This document shows, in pieces, positions 42,701-51,667 of a DNA stretch of 64,000 bases. The notes beneath the pieces were generated by a model. It was given only the letters and a program-made list of their open reading frames with translations. It was not told the origin of the DNA and did no database searches. Made by a program: the position numbers and the translations under genes. Position 1 is the first letter of the stretch, and every line of letters begins with the position of its first letter. The DNA comes from Sinomonas atrocyanea (GTDB taxonomy: Bacteria > Actinomycetota > Actinomycetes > Actinomycetales > Micrococcaceae): the NCBI RefSeq assembly GCF_001577305.1, contig NZ_CP014518.1:1240001-1304000 (forward strand). The letters are read 5' to 3'.

Positions 42701-44602
42701 CTAGGCGCCCAGCTCGATCCAGTTCAGGTTCACGGCGCCCACGTCGGAGCGGCCGCGGCCGAGCGTGATGAGGTTGTCGCCGGCCTCCAGGGTGATCCCG
42801 GCGGTCGCCACGCCCCAGGTGTCCCACGTGGCGAGCGCAGGGAAGTCGACGTGCCGGGGCCCGTCGACCACCGAGTGGTCGGCCCGCTCCGCGGAGACGG
42901 TCAGGGTGCTCGTGGCCCCGGTGGCGTTCGCGTAGCGGTACCGGATCGTGTACTCGCCGCGGCGGGGGGCCCGGACGGCGAAGGTCACGAGGGGGTCGGC
43001 GCTGCCCGCGGTGGCGGCGAGCCCGTCGACGAAGCCGCTGCCGTCGTGGCCGGCGTGGTCGTTGTTGAAGCCGGCGCCGCCTCCCCACGCGGCGTAGGCG
43101 GCGGGGTAGCGGGTGGCGCCCCGGTCCTTCAGCGGGGTGATGCGGAACAGGGCCGAGGCGTGCGGGGCGAGCGTGGCCGTGGCCTCGGTCCGGACGCCGA
43201 GGTCCCGGTGGGCCCACAGGTCCCTGACGTTCGCCGCGCCGGAGAGCCCGAGGTCGTTGGCGAAGTCGATGGTCTTGGTCTGGGTGGTGCTGTCGGAGCG
43301 GTTGAAGAGCGCCACCGCCCAGGACCCGTCGGGGAGCTGGCCGGCCCAGCGCTCGCTGTCCCGGGAGCCGGGGTCGACCGAGTAGGGGGTGGCGGAGCGG
43401 TAGAGCGGCTTGCCGACCAGGCCCTCCTGGTTGAGCTCGAGCACGTCCTTGTTCGTGTAGACCCAGGCGTCGTTGCCGATCTGCTGGTACGTGTCCGCGA
43501 TGGCCAGGGGCGATCCGGCGATGACCATGAGGTTCATCATGGTCCGGCGCTCGTCGTCGCTGGCGAAGGTGCTGGCGCGCATGAAGTCGCCGTCGAGGAT
43601 CAGCTGCCCGCGCCCGTTGCGGTGCGACCAGCCCGTGAAGCCCGCGAACGGGTTGAACCAGTTGGGCCAGGCGTCCTGCCAGCCCTGGCGGCCGCCGCTG
43701 AGCCGGTCCCAGCCGCCGCGGTCGGCGTCGGCGTCGATCCGGACGAGGTCGCCGTTGGCGAGCTCGGCGGAGGCGTCGTCGAACAGGTGCGGCATCACGA
43801 GGGAGAGCTCGAGGTCCTCGCCGGCGGCCTCGTTGAGCCAGGCCAGGGCCGTCTCGTAGTTGGCGCGCCCGTGCGGGGCGTTGACCTGCCCGATGTTGGC
43901 GTCCATCCCGTTCTCGTACCAGGAGAGGAAGTCCACGCGCAGGTATGGGACCCGGAGGCGCTTGAAGTAGGCCACATAGCCCTGGAGGTACTCCTTGGCA
44001 CCGGGGCGCGTCACGTCCAGCCAGTAGAGGGTGTTGCCGCCGATGTTCTTGGCGAAGAAGTCGCCCGGGGCGACGATGTCCGCGATCTTGATGTCCGGCC
44101 GGCCCACCACGGTCTTGGACGGGTCCTCGACGGCCGCCTTGTGGACCCAGAGCGGGTTGTAGTAGACCCCGAGCTTCATGCCGCGTTCGGCAAGGTAGTG
44201 GGACCAGTAGGCCCAGTCGTGCTGCCACGAGTCGTTGTAGGTGACGATGTAGCCGTTGGGGGTGGTGCGGCTCGAGCCCTCGATCCACCCGTCCGTGCAG
44301 GCCATGTCGTAGCCGTACGGGGCGAGGTCGGAGGCGAGCCAGTCGATGTTGGCCTTCCACTCGTCCTCGGGGATCGGGGCGTTGTGCGGGAAGGCGTAGC
44401 CGTAGATGTTCCAGTACCGGGGGCCGGCGCCGCGGCGGGTGAACACGCTGTTGCGGCTCGCGAGCCTCAGCGGCGGCGCGGGGGACGTGGGCACCGTCAG
44501 GTCCGTCGAGGCGGCGCGGGCGGGGGCCTCGACCGCCGCCGTGCACGCGAGCGCGGCTGCGCCCCCGAAGGCCAAGAGGGAGCGTCGGGACAGGTTCTTC
44601 AT
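42701..44602 (-). CDS. Secreted GH27 glycoside hydrolase with CBM35, isomalto-dextranase-like
   Basis: 633 residues. KNLSRRSLLAFGGAAALACTAA is a Tat signal (RRSLL). The (beta/alpha)8 domain begins near 60 (PRYWNIYGYAFPHNAPIPEDEWKANIDWLASDLAPYGYDMACTDGWIEGS); YLRVDFLSW holds the probable nucleophile Asp224 and LVRIDADADRGGW the acid/base candidates Asp290/292. A beta-domain (about 420-500) and a C-terminal CBM35 (about 505-633; FAVRAPRRGEYTIRYRYAN, NLITLGRGRSDVGAVNLNWIELG) follow. This layout and length match the Arthrobacter globiformis isomalto-dextranase as I remember it. Alpha-galactosidase is the alternative. A GH13 alpha-1,6-type enzyme is divergent. Confidence 0.8.
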   Translation of the reverse strand: MKNLSRRSLLAFGGAAALACTAAVEAPARAASTDLTVPTSPAPPLRLASRNSVFTRRGAGPRYWNIYGYAFPHNAPIPEDEWKANIDWLASDLAPYGYDMACTDGWIEGSSRTTPNGYIVTYNDSWQHDWAYWSHYLAERGMKLGVYYNPLWVHKAAVEDPSKTVVGRPDIKIADIVAPGDFFAKNIGGNTLYWLDVTRPGAKEYLQGYVAYFKRLRVPYLRVDFLSWYENGMDANIGQVNAPHGRANYETALAWLNEAAGEDLELSLVMPHLFDDASAELANGDLVRIDADADRGGWDRLSGGRQGWQDAWPNWFNPFAGFTGWSHRNGRGQLILDGDFMRASTFASDDERRTMMNLMVIAGSPLAIADTYQQIGNDAWVYTNKDVLELNQEGLVGKPLYRSATPYSVDPGSRDSERWAGQLPDGSWAVALFNRSDSTTQTKTIDFANDLGLSGAANVRDLWAHRDLGVRTEATATLAPHASALFRITPLKDRGATRYPAAYAAWGGGAGFNNDHAGHDGSGFVDGLAATAGSADPLVTFAVRAPRRGEYTIRYRYANATGATSTLTVSAERADHSVVDGPRHVDFPALATWDTWGVATAGITLEAGDNLITLGRGRSDVGAVNLNWIELGA

Positions 44603-44640
44603 CGATCAGTCCTTTGGGAGGGGTTGCGGTCACCACAGTC

Positions 44641-44669
44641 TGCTTGCGAGCATATAAATGCGTCAAGCA
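44641..44669. promoter_or_regulatory. Nested inverted repeat, candidate operator in the GH27/GH13 divergent promoter
   Basis: TGCTTG (44641-44646) and CAAGCA (44664-44669) are perfect arms, and GCAT/ATGC (44650-44653/44658-44661) a nested pair. The block is AT-rich, lies between the divergent genes and includes TTGACG on the minus strand. ROK repressors bind such palindromes; binding here is inferred. Confidence 0.45.
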
Positions 44670-44733
44670 TAAAAATAGAAGGTGTTCGGACTCCGCCCCG
44701 CGGACGGCCCACGGACGCCGCCAAGGAGAAGCC

Positions 44734-46479
44734 ATGACCGCCGCAGGCACCGCCCGTCCCCACACCGATTCCGCCGCCGATCCGCAGTGGTTCCGCAGCG
44801 CGGTCGTGTACCAGATCTACCCGCGCAGCTTCGCGGACTCGGACGGCGACGGGGTGGGCGACCTGCGGGGGATCATCGGCAGGCTGGACTACCTCCATCG
44901 TCTCGGGGTCGACGTCGTGTGGCTCTCGCCCGTATACCGCTCCCCGCAGGACGACAACGGCTACGACATCAGCGACTACCGGGACGTCGACCCGATCTTC
45001 GGCTCGCTCGCCGACCTCGACGAGCTCATCGAGGGCCTGCACGCCCGTGGGATGAAGCTCGTCATGGACCTCGTGGTCAACCACACCTCGGACGAGCACC
45101 CCTGGTTCGCCGAGTCCCGCGCCTCGAAGGACTCGCCCAAGCGCGACTGGTACTGGTGGCGCCCCGCCCGGCCCGGCCACGAGCCCGGCACCCCCGGCGC
45201 CGAGCCGAACAACTGGGCCTCCTTCTTCTCCGGGCCCGTCTGGGAGTTCGACGAGGCCAGCGGCGAGTACTACCTCCACCTCTTCTCCCGCAAGCAGCCG
45301 GACCTGAACTGGGAGAACCCCGAGGTCCGCCGGGCCGTCTACGCGATGATGAACTGGTGGCTGGACCGGGGCGTGGACGGCTTCCGCATGGACGTCATCA
45401 ACTTCCTCTCGAAGGACCCCGCGCTCGCGGACAGGCCCCTCGCCCAGGGGGAGCTCTACAGCCACGACCGCAGTGGCTACGTCTGCGGCCCGCGCATCCA
45501 CGAGTTCCTCCAGGAGATGCACCGCGAGGTGTTCGCCGAGCGCGGGGCCGGCCTGCTCCGGGTGGGCGAGATGCCGAGCGTGACCGTCGAGGATGCTGTC
45601 CTCTTCACCGACCCCGCCCGCGGGGAGCTGGACATGGTCTTCCAGTTCGAGCACGTGAACCTGGACCACGGCAACGGCAGCAAGTGGCAGCCCGGCACGC
45701 TCCGCCTCACCGAGCTCAAGGCCTCGCTCAACCGCTGGCAGGAGGGCCTCGAGGAGCGCGGCTGGAACAGCCTCTACTGGGGCAACCACGACCAGCCGCG
45801 CGCCGTCTCCCGCTTCGGCGACGACGGGGAGCACCGCGAGCTCTCGGCGAAGATGCTCGCCGGCGTCCAGCACCTGCACCGCGGCACGCCCTACGTCTAC
45901 CAGGGCGAGGAGCTGGGCATGACCAACATGGCCTTCGGCGGGATCGACGCGCACCGGGACATCGAGGTCCTCAACCACTACCGCGAGGCCACCGACGGGC
46001 TCGGCCTCGACCCGGTCCAGGTCCTCGAGGCCATCGCCCCGCTCAACCGGGACAATGCGCGCACCCCTGTCCAGTGGGACGCCGGCCCCAACGCCGGGTT
46101 CACCACCGGCACGCCGTGGATCGCGGTCAATCCCAACGCGGCGGAGATCAACGCCGCCGACCAGGTGGACCGTGACGACTCCGTCTTCGCCTTCTATCGC
46201 GAGCTCATCCGGCTCCGCCACGAGCTGCCGGTCATCGCGGACGGCGATTTCACGATGCTCCTGCCCGAGCACGAGGCCGTCTACGCATTCACCCGCCGCC
46301 TCGACGGCACCGAGCTGCTCGTCCTCGGCAACTTCTCCGGCGAGCCCCAGCGGGTCGACGTGGGAGACCCGGGCTGGGCCGACGCCGAGGTGCTGCTCGG
46401 CAACTACCCCGACAGCCCCGGGCTGGACCTGCGGCCGTGGGAGTTCACCTGCCGCCTCCGCACCGTGGCGGCCGGCTGA
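44734..46479 (+). CDS. GH13 alpha-glucosidase, oligo-1,6-glucosidase type
   Basis: 581 residues. WFRSAVVYQIYPRSFADSDGDGVGDLRGII is the GH13 start. Nucleophile Asp220 in GFRMDVINFL, acid/base Glu279 in LRVGEMPS and Asp353 in NHDQPR are present. The residue after the nucleophile is Val221; in this family Val there goes with alpha-1,6 cleavage, while Thr/Ala marks alpha-1,4. No signal peptide, so it is cytosolic. AAGGAGAA precedes ATG 44734. It would finish hydrolysis of isomaltose made by the divergent secreted GH27 enzyme; no dedicated importer is adjacent. Confidence 0.92.
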   Translation: MTAAGTARPHTDSAADPQWFRSAVVYQIYPRSFADSDGDGVGDLRGIIGRLDYLHRLGVDVVWLSPVYRSPQDDNGYDISDYRDVDPIFGSLADLDELIEGLHARGMKLVMDLVVNHTSDEHPWFAESRASKDSPKRDWYWWRPARPGHEPGTPGAEPNNWASFFSGPVWEFDEASGEYYLHLFSRKQPDLNWENPEVRRAVYAMMNWWLDRGVDGFRMDVINFLSKDPALADRPLAQGELYSHDRSGYVCGPRIHEFLQEMHREVFAERGAGLLRVGEMPSVTVEDAVLFTDPARGELDMVFQFEHVNLDHGNGSKWQPGTLRLTELKASLNRWQEGLEERGWNSLYWGNHDQPRAVSRFGDDGEHRELSAKMLAGVQHLHRGTPYVYQGEELGMTNMAFGGIDAHRDIEVLNHYREATDGLGLDPVQVLEAIAPLNRDNARTPVQWDAGPNAGFTTGTPWIAVNPNAAEINAADQVDRDDSVFAFYRELIRLRHELPVIADGDFTMLLPEHEAVYAFTRRLDGTELLVLGNFSGEPQRVDVGDPGWADAEVLLGNYPDSPGLDLRPWEFTCRLRTVAAG

Positions 46480-46493
46480 GAGGGGCCGGAACC

Positions 46494-46537
46494 ACGACGC
46501 CGGTGACGCGCCCGCGCGGGTGCGTCACCGGCGTCGT
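46494..46537 (+). terminator. Strong terminator of the GH13 gene
   Basis: A perfect 16-bp stem (46494-46509 with 46522-46537), extended by one more pair (46493/46538), with a 12-base loop that itself contains CCCGCGCGGG. It starts 15 bases past the stop. Confidence 0.8.
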
Positions 46538-46710
46538 GCGCGGGTAAGGGGAGTGGGTTGCGGCCCTGACGGGCCGGAGGCAATAATTTAGCTCGGCCAT
46601 CTAGCAATACGACAGTCGAGAAGAATTCCTCGGCTTCCCCCAGTCGGCGCCAAGGCGCCATTGCTAGCCTGTGCCGCGGTCAAGCAAGCCCTTCGACGAA
46701 AGGTGTCCCC

Positions 46711-47712
46711 ATGCGAGCCATCCAGATCCCCGCCGCCGGCGAGTCCCTCGAAGCCGTGGACCGCGACGTCCCCGAGGTCCCGCGCGGGCATGTGCTCGTG
46801 CGCGTCTCCGCGTGCGGCGTCTGCCACAGCGACGTGATGCCGGGCGCCGGCATGGCGTCCTCCTACCCGCGCATCCCCGGGCACGAGGTGGCCGGCACCG
46901 TCGAGTCCGTCGGCGAGGGCGTGGAGCAGTGGAAGCCCGGCCAGCGGGTGGGCGTGGGCTGGTTCGGCGGCGCGTGCTTCGTGTGCGACGCCTGCCGCGA
47001 CGGCGACTTCATCTCCTGCCGCGTCGGCAAGGTCACCGGCCTGACGTCCGACGGCGGCTATGCCGAGTTCGTCGTCGCCCCCGCGGACGCGCTCGCCGCC
47101 GTCCCGGACGGGCTCAGCGACGCCGAGGCCGCCCCGCTCATGTGCGCCGGCGTGACCACCTTCAACGGGCTGCGCGAGAGCGGCGCCCGCCCCGGCGACG
47201 TCGTGGCCGTCCTGGGCCTCGGCGGCCTCGGCCACCTCGGCGTGCAGTTCGCGGCCCGCATGGGCTTCGAGACGGTCGCGATCGCCCGCGGGGCCGAGAA
47301 GGAGAAGTTCGCCCGCGAGCTCGGCGCCCATCACTACATCGACAGCACGGCGGACGACGTCGCGGGCTCGCTCGCCGCGCTCGGCGGCGCCACGGTGGTG
47401 CTCGCCACCGTGACGGACGCCGAGGCGATGACCGCCACGATCGGCGGCCTCGCGCCGCGCGGGAAGCTCGTGGTGCTCGGCGTCCCGCAGGAGCCGCTCT
47501 CCGTCCACGCCGGGGCCATCATCGGCGGCAGCCAGGCGGTGGCCGGGCACGCGTCCGGGTCCGCGAAGGACTCCGAGGACACCCTGAAGTTCGCGGCGCT
47601 GACCGGCGTGCGCCCGCTCATCGAGGAGTACCCGCTCGAGAAGGCCGCCGACGGATTCGACCGCATGATGTCCGGCAAGGCCCGCTTCCGCGTGGTCCTC
47701 ACCGTCGACTGA
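46711..47712 (+). CDS. Zinc-dependent alcohol dehydrogenase (AdhP/CAD-like)
   Basis: 333 residues. VRVSACGVCHSDVMPGAGMASSYPRIPGHEVAGTVESVGEGVEQW gives the catalytic zinc site, CFVCDACRDGDFISC the structural zinc lobe (shortened: one Cys spacing differs), and VAVLGLGGLGHLGVQFAARMGFETVAIARG the NAD(P) fold. GAAAGG precedes the ATG. A perfect GGCGCC-aa-GGCGCC repeat and TAGCCT lie upstream. Same family as the gene at 29017 but only distantly similar. Substrate not evident. Confidence 0.92.
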   Translation: MRAIQIPAAGESLEAVDRDVPEVPRGHVLVRVSACGVCHSDVMPGAGMASSYPRIPGHEVAGTVESVGEGVEQWKPGQRVGVGWFGGACFVCDACRDGDFISCRVGKVTGLTSDGGYAEFVVAPADALAAVPDGLSDAEAAPLMCAGVTTFNGLRESGARPGDVVAVLGLGGLGHLGVQFAARMGFETVAIARGAEKEKFARELGAHHYIDSTADDVAGSLAALGGATVVLATVTDAEAMTATIGGLAPRGKLVVLGVPQEPLSVHAGAIIGGSQAVAGHASGSAKDSEDTLKFAALTGVRPLIEEYPLEKAADGFDRMMSGKARFRVVLTVD

Positions 47713-47767
47713 CGCCGACTGGACGGAGCGCGGCAGGGTGGAAACCTGCGGCCTGGAGGCGGCGCCC

Positions 47768-48313
47768 CTACGCGGGTGTCGCCTCCAGCTCTGCCGCGAA
47801 GTCCTCGGCGAACCGCCGCACGCCGTCCCACTCCGTGTAGACGTAGTCGCGCGAGGTGTCGGTGCCGAGGTCCCCGGGCTTGTCCTCCACGATCCGCTTC
47901 ATCACGTGCCGCATGAGGAAGTTCAGGTGCTTGTAGGGCAGGCCGCCGCCGAACAGGGCGATCCTCTTGGGGAGCCAGCCTGACTGCTCCTCGAACTTCT
48001 TGACGTAGCCCTCCGCCTCCTCGGTGTCGCCGCCCGCCGCGGAGAGGCTGACCGAGAAGAACGCCGACGGCACGCCGACGAGGGCGTGGCGGTTGCGGCG
48101 GACGTAGTCGACCACGTGCTTGTCGTGCTTGCCGCCGTGGACGGACCCGCCCACGATCACGCCGTCATAGTCGAAGAGCGCGGGATCGGCGCTCTCCTTG
48201 ACGTCGCAGGTGTCGGCCTCGACGCCCCGGGTGCGCAGGACGCCTGCGATGAAGTCCGCGATCTTCGCCGTCTGCCCCTCGTGGGTGCTGTAGGCGACCA
48301 GGACCTTGCTCAT
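47768..48313 (-). CDS. Flavodoxin-like / protoporphyrinogen oxidase-type protein, copy 1
   Basis: 181 residues. MSKVLVAYSTHEGQTAKIADFIAGVL is the FMN-binding loop (T-x-E-G-Q-T) of flavodoxins of the HemG type, and VIVGGSVHGGKHDKHVVDYVRRNRHALVGVPSAFFSVSLSA the second flavin loop. C-terminal DLGTDTSRDYVYTEWDGVRRFAEDFAAEL fits menaquinone-dependent protoporphyrinogen oxidase/flavodoxin relatives. Nearly identical in length and sequence to 58897-59442, and the upstream CATGGCGGTTCCTCCT block is also shared. Redox carrier role inferred. Confidence 0.88.
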   Translation of the reverse strand: MSKVLVAYSTHEGQTAKIADFIAGVLRTRGVEADTCDVKESADPALFDYDGVIVGGSVHGGKHDKHVVDYVRRNRHALVGVPSAFFSVSLSAAGGDTEEAEGYVKKFEEQSGWLPKRIALFGGGLPYKHLNFLMRHVMKRIVEDKPGDLGTDTSRDYVYTEWDGVRRFAEDFAAELEATPA

Positions 48314-48483
48314 GGCGGTTCCTCCTCGGGCTGGGGCTGGCTTCATGCTGCGCCCGGCTCGGCCCGGCATGAAGTGTCCAAGGTCCCGCGCCGGTCAGCC
48401 GTGGAGGACGGGGTAAGCGGCTGCACAACTATGCGTTCGCCTAGTTCATCCGCGAAGAGGGGGCCGGAAAGATGCTGACGGCG

Positions 48484-49038
48484 TCAGCGCCGGTCCAGCA
48501 GCTCCCCGAGCCGCACGATCGCCGCCACGATCTCGTCGCGCGAGGAGACGGTGAGCTGCTGGAGGACGAGGCCGTCGAGCGCGGCGAACACGGCGCGCGC
48601 TGCCGCGCGGTCCGGGCGGTGGCCGTAGTGGGCGAGGAAGTGCTCGACCAGGCTGATGTAGCTCTCGTAGAGGTTGTTGGCCATCCTGCGCAGCTCGGGA
48701 CTGCGCCGCGAGGCCAGGATCATGTAGTACTGGAAAATCTGGAGGTTCGGCTCGTCGGCCACGACGCGCGTGAGCGACGAGGCGAAGTCCGCGTCCAGTT
48801 CCGAAGCGAGGGTCAGGTCGGCGAGCTGCTGCGACCTCTGGACTGCCCACACGGTCGCGGCCTCCAGGAGGGCTTCTTTCGAGCCGAAGTGGTGGGAGAT
48901 GAGCGTGTTGTTCACCCCTGCCCGCTGGGCGACCTTCCGGTAGCTCAGTCCGTTCAGGCCTTCCTCGGCGACGACGTCCACCACGGCCCGGATGAGCGCC
49001 TCTCGGCCTGAGCCGTACCGGACCTCGCTGATCGTCAT
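48484..49038 (-). CDS. TetR-family regulator, BetI/AmtR-like
   Basis: 184 residues. GSGREALIRAVVDVVAEEGLNGLSYRKVAQRAGVNNTLISHHFGSKEALLEAATVW is the TetR HTH. It is divergent from the cupin/amine-oxidase genes across a 150-base gap with strong palindromes, so it probably regulates them and itself. The C-terminal ligand domain is similar in outline to that of the TetR at 50874; both resemble each other around EIFQFxMVI/LQIFQYYMIL and may be paralogs. Confidence 0.9.
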   Translation of the reverse strand: MTISEVRYGSGREALIRAVVDVVAEEGLNGLSYRKVAQRAGVNNTLISHHFGSKEALLEAATVWAVQRSQQLADLTLASELDADFASSLTRVVADEPNLQIFQYYMILASRRSPELRRMANNLYESYISLVEHFLAHYGHRPDRAAARAVFAALDGLVLQQLTVSSRDEIVAAIVRLGELLDRR

Positions 49039-49069
49039 GGGAGCGATCCTACCGGCGATGCCCTAGAAA

Positions 49070-49115
49070 CTCTGCACCTGCAGAGCTTGACACTGCAAAC
49101 TAAGCAAGTGCAGAG
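49070..49115. promoter_or_regulatory. TetR operator region
   Basis: CTCTGCA-cc-TGCAGAG (49070-49085) is a perfect 16-base palindrome. A second site pairs CACTGCA (49091-49097) with TGCAGAG (49109-49115). TTGACA, a possible -35, lies between them at 49087-49092. The repeated CTCTGCA half-site and the adjacent TetR gene make this a strong operator candidate. Confidence 0.65.
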
Positions 49116-49188
49116 TTGAGGAACGTGATGCACGCCACCACAAGGCGGCACATGACCCAAGCCATCCCCTTCGCAGAGGAGCGACCCC

Positions 49189-49524
49189 ATGAGCGCCCCC
49201 ATCTTCCACACAGCCACCGACCGCGCGCTGGCCGAGCCCTTCGCGGTGGGCCGCGTCCAGTGGCTCCGCAAGCCGGGCGACGGCGAGCGGCCTGAGCTCT
49301 CCGGCGGGCTCTGGACCGTGACGCCCGAGGACGCGCCGGAGACGTTCGACCTCATCTTCGACGAGGACGAGACGCTCTACATCGTCGAGGGCCACCTGCG
49401 CATCGAGGTGATCGGCGGCGAGACCTTCGACCTCACCGACGGGAGCATGGCCTCGTTCAACAAGGGGGCAAAGACGCGCTGGACCGTGGTCAAGCCGACC
49501 ACCGAGTTCTTCGTCTACAGCTGA
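49189..49524 (+). CDS. Small cupin-domain protein
   Basis: 111 residues. The cupin motifs are FDLIFDEDETLYIVEGHLRIEVIGGE and the second motif FDLTDGSMASFNKGAKTRWTVVKPTTEFFVY; the family is DUF861/EutQ-like. The metal-binding His pair is not obvious, so a non-enzymatic or sensing role is possible. GAGG before the ATG; the amine oxidase starts 15 bases after its stop, so the two are co-transcribed. Confidence 0.85.
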   Translation: MSAPIFHTATDRALAEPFAVGRVQWLRKPGDGERPELSGGLWTVTPEDAPETFDLIFDEDETLYIVEGHLRIEVIGGETFDLTDGSMASFNKGAKTRWTVVKPTTEFFVYS

Positions 49525-49539
49525 CGGGACCGAGCGACC

Positions 49540-50877
49540 ATGCAGAACACCTCAGACGTCATCGTCATCGGCGCCGGCTTCGCCGGCCTCGTCGCAGCCC
49601 GCGAGCTGGGACGGAAGGGCCTGAGCGTCCAGATCCTCGAGGCCCGCGACCGCATCGCCGGCCGGACTTGGCTCGAGCCTCGGATGGGCCGCACCCTCGA
49701 ACTCGGCGGGACCTGGGTCCACTGGAGCCAGCCCCATGTCTGGGCAGAGCTCACCCGCTACGGCATCGGCGTGGTCACGGCCCCGGAGTTCGAGAAGGCC
49801 TACTGGCATGCCGACGGCAGGCTCCACGCGGGCACGCCGGATGAGCTGATGGCGATCCTCGATGGGCCGAACCGCAGTTTCCTCGCCCCGTCCCGGCAGC
49901 TCATCCCCCTGCCGTACGAGCCGCTCTCCAACCCGGCGGTGAAGGAGGCGGACCAGCTGACTGTCGCCGAGAAGATCGACGAACTCGGCCTCGACACGGT
50001 CGCGGACGAGCTCATGCGCAGCTTCTGGGCCCTGAACTTCAACGGTCGCATCCAGGATGCCGCCTACACTCAGGCCCTCCGCTGGGCCGCGGCCGCCTTC
50101 CATGAGTGGCCCGTCATGTTCGAGACCTGCGCGACCTACAAGGTCCAAGGCGGCACCCAGGCCCTCGCCCGGGCCATCCTCGACGACAGTGGCGCAACGC
50201 TGACGCTCAACACCCCCGTCGCACAGGTGCGCCACGACGAGAAGGGGGCCGTCGCCGTCGGACGCGACGGCACCGAGTACACCGCCCGGGCCATGGTCGT
50301 GACCGTGCCCCTGCACACCCTGGACGGCATCCGCTTCGAGCCGGAGCTCTCCGCCGGCAAGCGGGAGGCCGCCGAGCGCGGACAGCTCGGCCTCGGGGCC
50401 AAGCTCTGGGTCAAGGTCAAGGGCCGCCACGAGCGCTTCGTGGCCATGGGCCCCCAGGAGTGGCCGCTGAACTTCGTCCAGGCCGAGTACCTCGATGCCG
50501 AGAGCACCACGCTCGTGGCCTTCGGCCCGGACGGGCGCGCGGTCGACGTCGAGGACGCCGCAGCCGCCCAGGAGATCCTGCGCCGGTGGATTCCCGAGAT
50601 CGAGGTCCTCGAGGTCTCCGGCCACAGCTGGGTCGAGGACGAGTATGCCCGGGAGACCTGGCCCATGCACCGTGCCGGCTACCTCTCCGAGAGCCTGTCC
50701 GAGCTCCAGCGTCCCGAGGGCCGGATCCACCTCGCCGGGTCCGACTACGCCAACGGCTGGGGCGGATTCATCGACGGCGCCATCGAGAGCGGGCTCACCG
50801 CAGCCCGGAACATCACCGAGCAGCTCCACATCCGGCAGCGGCAACAGGCCGCCAACCCGGCCCGGTGGGCAGGCTAG
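49540..50877 (+). CDS. Flavin monoamine oxidase family protein
   Basis: 445 residues. DVIVIGAGFAGLVAARELGRKGLSVQILEARDRIAGRTWLEP is the FAD fold with the RxGGR-type loop as RIAGRTW. A middle substrate domain follows, and IHLAGSDYANGWGGFIDGAIESGLTAARNI closes the FAD site. It would oxidise a primary amine to an aldehyde with H2O2 and ammonia. Surrounded by two TetR genes, APC permease, aldehyde dehydrogenase and MoaF, so the substrate is probably an imported aromatic or aliphatic amine. Its TAG stop shares bases with the stop of the convergent TetR gene (4-base overlap). Confidence 0.93.
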   Translation: MQNTSDVIVIGAGFAGLVAARELGRKGLSVQILEARDRIAGRTWLEPRMGRTLELGGTWVHWSQPHVWAELTRYGIGVVTAPEFEKAYWHADGRLHAGTPDELMAILDGPNRSFLAPSRQLIPLPYEPLSNPAVKEADQLTVAEKIDELGLDTVADELMRSFWALNFNGRIQDAAYTQALRWAAAAFHEWPVMFETCATYKVQGGTQALARAILDDSGATLTLNTPVAQVRHDEKGAVAVGRDGTEYTARAMVVTVPLHTLDGIRFEPELSAGKREAAERGQLGLGAKLWVKVKGRHERFVAMGPQEWPLNFVQAEYLDAESTTLVAFGPDGRAVDVEDAAAAQEILRRWIPEIEVLEVSGHSWVEDEYARETWPMHRAGYLSESLSELQRPEGRIHLAGSDYANGWGGFIDGAIESGLTAARNITEQLHIRQRQQAANPARWAG

Positions 50878-51452
50878 TCGCGTGTCCCAGAGGGGGTGCC
50901 GACCGCGACACCCAGGGCCTCGACCGCCTCCGAGAGCTGTTCCGCGGTGATCGCCCTGCAGAAGTACTGCAGTGTGAGCCCGTCCAGGGCGGCGAACATG
51001 GCCAGGTTCAGGCCGGGGTTGTCCTCGGCCCCGAGGGCAGCGCGGCCTGCCGCCAGGGCTGCCACGTACCGGCCGTACAGCTTGCGGACGGCGTCCTGGA
51101 GCTCGGGCCTCCGCGTCGCCTCGATGACCATCTCGAACTGGAAGATCTCGATGTCCGGTTGGGACAGGACGTTCCGTACGAGGGCCTCGCGGAAGGCAGT
51201 GGAGTCAGTGGCGTACTCACTGAGGTCCGCGGCACTGATCAGCCGGTCGACGGTCCATTCCAGGGCTGCGGCGAGCAGGCGGTCCCGGGTGCCGAAGTGG
51301 TGCGCGATGAGGCTGTTGTTCAGGCCGGCTTCCTCTGCCACGGCGCGGAAGGTCAGCCCGCGCAGGCCCCTGCGGGCTCCCACCCGCACAGCGGCCTCGA
51401 GGAGCGCCTCCCTGCCCTCGCCGTGGCTGGGCTGTCGTTTCTCGCGGCTCAC
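50874..51452 (-). CDS. TetR-family regulator
   Basis: 192 residues. EGREALLEAAVRVGARRGLRGLTFRAVAEEAGLNNSLIAHHFGTRDRLLAAALEW is the HTH, nearly the same wording as the TetR at 48484. Divergent from the permease gene at 51668, whose promoter carries a palindromic site at 51528, so it likely represses that operon. Confidence 0.9.
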   Translation of the reverse strand: MSREKRQPSHGEGREALLEAAVRVGARRGLRGLTFRAVAEEAGLNNSLIAHHFGTRDRLLAAALEWTVDRLISAADLSEYATDSTAFREALVRNVLSQPDIEIFQFEMVIEATRRPELQDAVRKLYGRYVAALAAGRAALGAEDNPGLNLAMFAALDGLTLQYFCRAITAEQLSEAVEALGVAVGTPSGTRD

Positions 51453-51491
51453 AGCTTCAGCTTAGGCGGTCCTGGAGCATCGCAGGCCCCC

Positions 51492-51541
51492 TTGACACCC
51501 CGTCCAGGCACTCGTAATCTCTATCACTAAGCAGATGCTCA
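51492..51541 (+). promoter_or_regulatory. Promoter plus candidate operator of the amine permease operon
   Basis: TTGACA (51492-51497), 17-base spacer, TAATCT (51515-51520) is the best sigma-70-like promoter in the window. TAAGCA-ga-TGCTCA (51528-51541), five of six bases symmetric, overlies the expected start point and is well placed to block transcription. The adjacent TetR gene is the likely binder. Confidence 0.7.
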
Positions 51542-51667
51542 ATATGGGTCCAGGGATCCCATTCCGCATCGGACGTCCAGCTCGCAGCCTCGGCACTCGC
51601 GCCCGACGAGGCGTCCCAAACTCTCCCGCCCACTCAGGGCTATCGCAGTAGGTCCAAAGGAGGACCC

